The notes under the pieces are model-generated. The model saw only the letters and a program-made list of their open reading frames with translations. It was not told the DNA's origin and ran no database searches. DNA of 36,480 bases from Abyssibacter sp. (GTDB taxonomy: Bacteria > Pseudomonadota > Gammaproteobacteria > Nevskiales > OUC007). Position 1 is the stretch's first letter. The number at the start of each line of letters is the position of its first letter. Where the stretch lies: the NCBI GenBank assembly GCA_023146115.1, contig JAGLCS010000105.1:1-36480 (forward strand), in the 5' to 3' direction. A program made the position numbers and the translations under genes. This document shows, piece by piece, positions 33,550 through 36,480 of the stretch.

Positions 33550-34302
33550 ATGCAAACGCTGGCTCTCTACCATCTGAAAGGCGGCGTCGGAAAAACCGCC
33601 GCGGCGGTCAATCTGGCCTACCTTGCCGCTCGTGACGGCTACCCGACGCTGTTCTGGGATCTGGACCCGCAAGGTGCCGGCTCGTGGTACCTGGAGGCCG
33701 AGGCCTCGGAGGCCATCGATGCCGACAAGCTGGTCAAAGGCAAGCTCGCCGTCGGCCGCCTCGTGCGCCCGACCCGATTCGAGAACCTGTCGCTGATGCC
33801 GGCTGATTTCTCGCTGCGCTACCTGGACATTCTGCTGCGCAAGGTCCAGGGGAACGACGCCCTCAAGCGACTGTTGGCCCCGTTCCGGGAGATGTTCACG
33901 CTGGTGGTGCTGGACTGCCCTCCCAGCCTGTCGCATCTGGCCGCAAACATCTTCGCCGCCGCCGATGCCGTGGCGGTGCCGATTGTCCCCAGCCATTTGT
34001 CGCTGCGCGCATTCGACTTCGTGCACGAGGAATACAAGGCGCAAGGCCATAAGCCACGGCGCCTGCACCCGTTCTTCTCGATGGTTGATCGGCGTCGCCG
34101 GCTGCACAACGAATTGCTTGTAGACGCACCCAAACGGCTGAAGCGTCGGCTGGGTACATCCATCCCCTATGCGTCCGTCATCGAAAGAATGGGGCAGGAA
34201 CGTGCCCCTGTCGGTAGTTTTGCGCCTCGCCATCCGGCGTCGCTGGCCTACGAAGCCCTCTGGCAGGAGCTCAAGCAACGACTCCCGGAGTTCTCGAACT
34301 GA
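33550..34302 (+). CDS. Orphan ParA-family ATPase
   Basis: A 250-residue deviant-Walker ATPase. KGGVGKT at residues 10-16 carries the Lys10 signature, followed by NLAYLAARDGYPTLFWDLDPQGAGS (split here around 21-45) with the Walker A' region DLDPQG, and LVVLDCPPSLSHLAAN (Walker B Asp122). The end is helical (ALWQELKQRLPEF). ParA/MinD-type proteins position DNA, protein clusters or machinery on the nucleoid or membrane. No parB or parS-like repeat is adjacent, so the cargo is unknown and this is not a standard partition locus. ATG 33550 fits the usual family start (MQTLALYHLKGG); an ATG three codons earlier (33541) is possible. A weak GGGGGA/TCCCCC hairpin follows (34305-34331). Confidence 0.88.
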   Translation: MQTLALYHLKGGVGKTAAAVNLAYLAARDGYPTLFWDLDPQGAGSWYLEAEASEAIDADKLVKGKLAVGRLVRPTRFENLSLMPADFSLRYLDILLRKVQGNDALKRLLAPFREMFTLVVLDCPPSLSHLAANIFAAADAVAVPIVPSHLSLRAFDFVHEEYKAQGHKPRRLHPFFSMVDRRRRLHNELLVDAPKRLKRRLGTSIPYASVIERMGQERAPVGSFAPRHPASLAYEALWQELKQRLPEFSN

Positions 34303-34356
34303 CCGGGGGATGCGGTAGGCTTTCGTCCCCCAACAAACAATGAAGAACGAAACCAA

Positions 34357-35124
34357 ATGGAGTTGAGAGACAGCACAGTTCTGGTCACCGGCGGAGGCTC
34401 TGGCCTCGGCGGTGCAACGGCCCGCGCCCTGGTGGCTGCCGGCTGCCGCGTGGTCATCGCCGATGTGAACGCCGAAGGCGGCCAGGCGCTTGCCGATGAG
34501 CTGGGCGAATCCGTCCGCTTCATCCGCACTAACGTGACCGACGAAGCCGCCGCCAAGGCCGCTGTCGACACCACCGTCGAACTCGGTGGCCGGATCGATG
34601 CCCTGATCAACTGCGCGGGTATCGTCGTGGCCGGCAAGGCGGTCGGACGCGATGGCCCGCATGACCTCGCGGCCTTCAGCCGCTGCATTCAGATCAACCT
34701 GATCGGCACGTTCAACATGATTCGCCTAGCGGCCGCTGCCATGCAGCAGCAGGACGCCAACGCGCAGGGCGAACGCGGAGTCATCGTCAACACCGCCTCC
34801 GTCGCCGCCTATGACGGCCAGATCGGCCAGGCTGCGTATGCGGCCTCCAAATCCGGTGTGGTGGGCATGACGCTGCCGCTGGCCCGCGAGTTCGCGAAGA
34901 CCGGCATTCGCGTGCTGACCATCGCGCCAGGCCTGTTTGAAACACCAATGATGTCGGCGTTGCCGGAAGCGGCCCGCGAAGCGCTTGGCGCCATTACGCC
35001 GTTCCCGTCACGGCTCGGAAAACCGCACGAATTTGCCGAACTGGCCTGCCATATCCTGACCAATACCATGCTCAACGGTGAGACCATCCGCCTGGATGGC
35101 GCCGTGCGTCTGCCGCCAAAATAG
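34357..35124 (+). CDS. Short-chain dehydrogenase, HSD10/3-hydroxyacyl-CoA dehydrogenase type II-like
   Basis: A 255-residue [11 protein letters not shown] (11-18) binds NAD(H), with Asp36 (VIADVN) favouring NAD over NADP. NCAG lies at 85-88, and the catalytic residues are Asn114, Ser148, Tyr161 and Lys165 (YAASKSG). The segment [14 protein letters not shown] and the ending [15 protein letters not shown] are typical of the type II 3-hydroxyacyl-CoA dehydrogenase group (HSD17B10-like). It oxidises 3-hydroxyacyl-CoA or 2-methyl-3-hydroxybutyryl-CoA to the 3-keto form, which the next gene's thiolase can cleave. A short hairpin (35124-35141) lies between the two genes. Confidence 0.9.
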   Translation: MELRDSTVLVTGGGSGLGGATARALVAAGCRVVIADVNAEGGQALADELGESVRFIRTNVTDEAAAKAAVDTTVELGGRIDALINCAGIVVAGKAVGRDGPHDLAAFSRCIQINLIGTFNMIRLAAAAMQQQDANAQGERGVIVNTASVAAYDGQIGQAAYAASKSGVVGMTLPLAREFAKTGIRVLTIAPGLFETPMMSALPEAAREALGAITPFPSRLGKPHEFAELACHILTNTMLNGETIRLDGAVRLPPK

Positions 35125-35141
35125 TCGGTCCGAGGACCGAC
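35124..35141 (+). other. Intercistronic hairpin
   Basis: GTCGGTC (35124-35130) and GACCGAC (35135-35141) form a perfect 7-base-pair stem with the tetraloop CGAG, directly after the dehydrogenase stop codon. Without a U-tract it is more likely an mRNA-processing or stability element than a terminator. The thiolase ribosome site (AGAGGA) follows at about 35160. Confidence 0.4.
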
Positions 35142-35174
35142 GCGAGCGACCCCGTTCCAAGAGGATTTTTTGTA

Positions 35175-36359
35175 ATGAGTGACGACCCGATTGTGATCAG
35201 CGGTGCCATCCGCACTCCCATGGGCGGCATGATGGGCAGCCTGTCCGCAATGACCGCTTCCGAACTCGGCGCCCTGAGCATCGGCCAGACACTGGCCGCG
35301 TCGGGCATCGCACCGGATGCGGTCGATGAAGTGATCATGGGCAACGTGCTTGGCGCGGGACAGGGCCAGGCGCCGGCACGCCAGGCAGCGCTGGGCGGAG
35401 GACTGCCTACCCGCGTGAGCTGCCTGACGATCAACAAGATGTGCGGCTCCGGCATGAAGGCAGTGATGCTTGGCCATGACCTGCTCAAGGCGGGTTCGAT
35501 CCAGTCGGCCGTGGTCGGCGGCATGGAATCGATGACCAATGCGCCATACCTGATGCCCAAGGGCCGCATGGGTTATCGCTTCGGCCACGCCGAGCTGCTG
35601 GACCACATGGCGCTGGACGGGCTGGAGGATGCCTACGAGAAACGCACGCCGATGGGCGAATTCGCAGAGCGGACCGTGGAGAGCTACGGCTTCACCCGGG
35701 AGGACCAGGATGCCTTCGCCATCGAATCGCTGCGCAGGGCTCGTGAGGCCAATGAAGACGGCACCTTCGGTTCTGAAGTGATCGCTGCCACGATCAAGGG
35801 TCGCAAAGGCGATGTGACCGTCGAACAGGACGAGCAGCCCTTCAAGTCCGACCCGAGCAAGATTCCTTCACTGCGGCCCGCATTCCGCAAGGACGGCACG
35901 ATCTCCGCCGCCACCGCGAGTTCGATCTCGGACGGTGCGGCCTCGATGCTGCTAACGCGGCAATCAAAGGCAGAGTCGCTGGGCCTGAAACCGGTGGCGA
36001 GGATACTCGGCCATGCCTCGCATGCGCGCATTCCAGCCGAATTCACCATCGCCCCGGTTCACGCCATCCGCAGCCTGCTGGATCAGCTGAGCTGGTCCGC
36101 CGGCGACGTCGACCTGTGGGAGGTCAATGAGGCTTTTGCCGTGGTCGCCATGGCCGCGATGAAGGACATCGGAATCCCGCATGACAAGCTGAACGTGCAT
36201 GGCGGCGCCTGCGCCCTCGGCCACCCGATTGGCGCCTCCGGCGCGCGCATCCTCGTGACCCTGCTCAACGCAATGGAGAAACGCGGCGCCAAGCGCGGCG
36301 TGGCATCGCTATGCATCGGCGGCGGGGAAGCCACGGCTGTCGCCGTGGAGCGTCTCTAG
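35175..36359 (+). CDS. Acetyl-CoA acetyltransferase (thiolase)
   Basis: A 394-residue thiolase of usual length. Cys90 (NKMCGSGMKA) carries the acyl group; His350 (GGACALGHPIGASG) and Cys380 (SLCIGGGEA) complete the site, and NEAFA (VNEAFAVVAM) is also present. GAIRTPMGGMMGSL at the start is typical. It joins two acetyl-CoA to acetoacetyl-CoA or, in the degradative direction, cleaves 3-ketoacyl-CoA. Placed after an HSD10-like dehydrogenase, cleavage of short or methyl-branched 3-ketoacyl-CoA is a reasonable guess. AGAGGA lies nine bases before ATG 35175. A terminator follows at 36380-36408. Confidence 0.95.
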   Translation: MSDDPIVISGAIRTPMGGMMGSLSAMTASELGALSIGQTLAASGIAPDAVDEVIMGNVLGAGQGQAPARQAALGGGLPTRVSCLTINKMCGSGMKAVMLGHDLLKAGSIQSAVVGGMESMTNAPYLMPKGRMGYRFGHAELLDHMALDGLEDAYEKRTPMGEFAERTVESYGFTREDQDAFAIESLRRAREANEDGTFGSEVIAATIKGRKGDVTVEQDEQPFKSDPSKIPSLRPAFRKDGTISAATASSISDGAASMLLTRQSKAESLGLKPVARILGHASHARIPAEFTIAPVHAIRSLLDQLSWSAGDVDLWEVNEAFAVVAMAAMKDIGIPHDKLNVHGGACALGHPIGASGARILVTLLNAMEKRGAKRGVASLCIGGGEATAVAVERL

Positions 36360-36379
36360 CCAGCATCAACGCAGCACGC

Positions 36380-36408
36380 AAAGCGCCCCGGTTTAACTGG
36401 GGCGCTTT
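36380..36408 (+). terminator. Intrinsic terminator after the thiolase gene
   Basis: AAAGCGCCCC (36380-36389) and GGGGCGCTTT (36399-36408) form a perfect 10-base-pair stem around the loop GGTTTAACT. The stem ends in TTT, followed by GGTGT, so the U-run is short. It lies 21 bases past the stop codon and ends the dehydrogenase/thiolase unit. Confidence 0.75.
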
Positions 36409-36480
36409 GGTGTCGGGCACCGAATTCTGCTGGAGACCTAGGGAAACACTGATCTATCCCCGCCGCCAAGTTGCCGCCTG

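Noticed and set aside
33331-34662. 443-codon minus-strand open frame
   Set aside because: Antisense to the ParA-like and dehydrogenase genes, whose motifs are unmistakable; the shadow protein has biased composition and no domain.

Overview
The window is GC-rich, densely packed bacterial chromosome. It carries outer-membrane machinery typical of a Gram-negative proteobacterium (TonB-dependent receptor, FadL, OmpW, MCE/Mla-type lipid transport, DjlA, DsbD), and a gammaproteobacterium is the most likely host. That assignment is inferred from gene content only. No rRNA, tRNA, CRISPR array, transposase or phage gene was seen. No gene-free stretch exceeds 300 bases; the longest is about 284 bases, at 15990-16273.

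Layout. At 1-6773 there is a cut-off surface lipoprotein gene, a divergent TonB-dependent receptor, a DUF1571 protein coupled to a small beta-barrel-like protein, and another exported barrel-like protein. At 6792-10862 follow, all on the minus strand, a secreted subtilisin-like protease with a PA-domain insertion, a FadL-type porin and the co-chaperone DjlA. At 10938-15989 lies a 1683-residue lipoprotein with an anchor-type domain, five tandem cysteine-paired repeats and about 15 Asp-box propeller repeats.

At 16274-19773 is a four-gene overlapping operon of MCE type: permease, ABC ATPase, MCE protein and a TPR-like lipoprotein. The ATPase has lost nearly every nucleotide-handling motif and is the most unusual gene of the window. 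At 19801-22255 an OmpW-like protein is transcribed divergently from a small two-component system (sensorless histidine kinase plus LuxR-type regulator). At 22313-23808 are a Sel1/SH3-type protein and a membrane protein.

At 23780-28882 two divergent operons deal largely with thiol and redox chemistry. The minus-strand operon has four genes with 4-base overlaps (duplicated DUF2845 protein, exported glutathione peroxidase, FMN-binding split-barrel protein, cupin-like protein). The plus-strand operon has a DsbD/ScsB-like thiol-disulfide transporter and an exported redoxin. At 28933-32081 a minus-strand operon holds long-form NfeD, slipin, a helical exported protein and an MgtC-family protein. At 32189-36359, all on the plus strand, are a HlyIII-family protein, a membrane protein of unknown role, an orphan ParA-type ATPase, and an HSD10-like dehydrogenase with a thiolase (beta-oxidation or short-chain acyl-CoA metabolism). 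An intrinsic terminator follows.

Common theme: about half of the genes encode envelope or exported proteins. FadL, the MCE system and the dehydrogenase/thiolase pair fit a lipid- or hydrocarbon-using life style, but the sequence does not prove that they cooperate.
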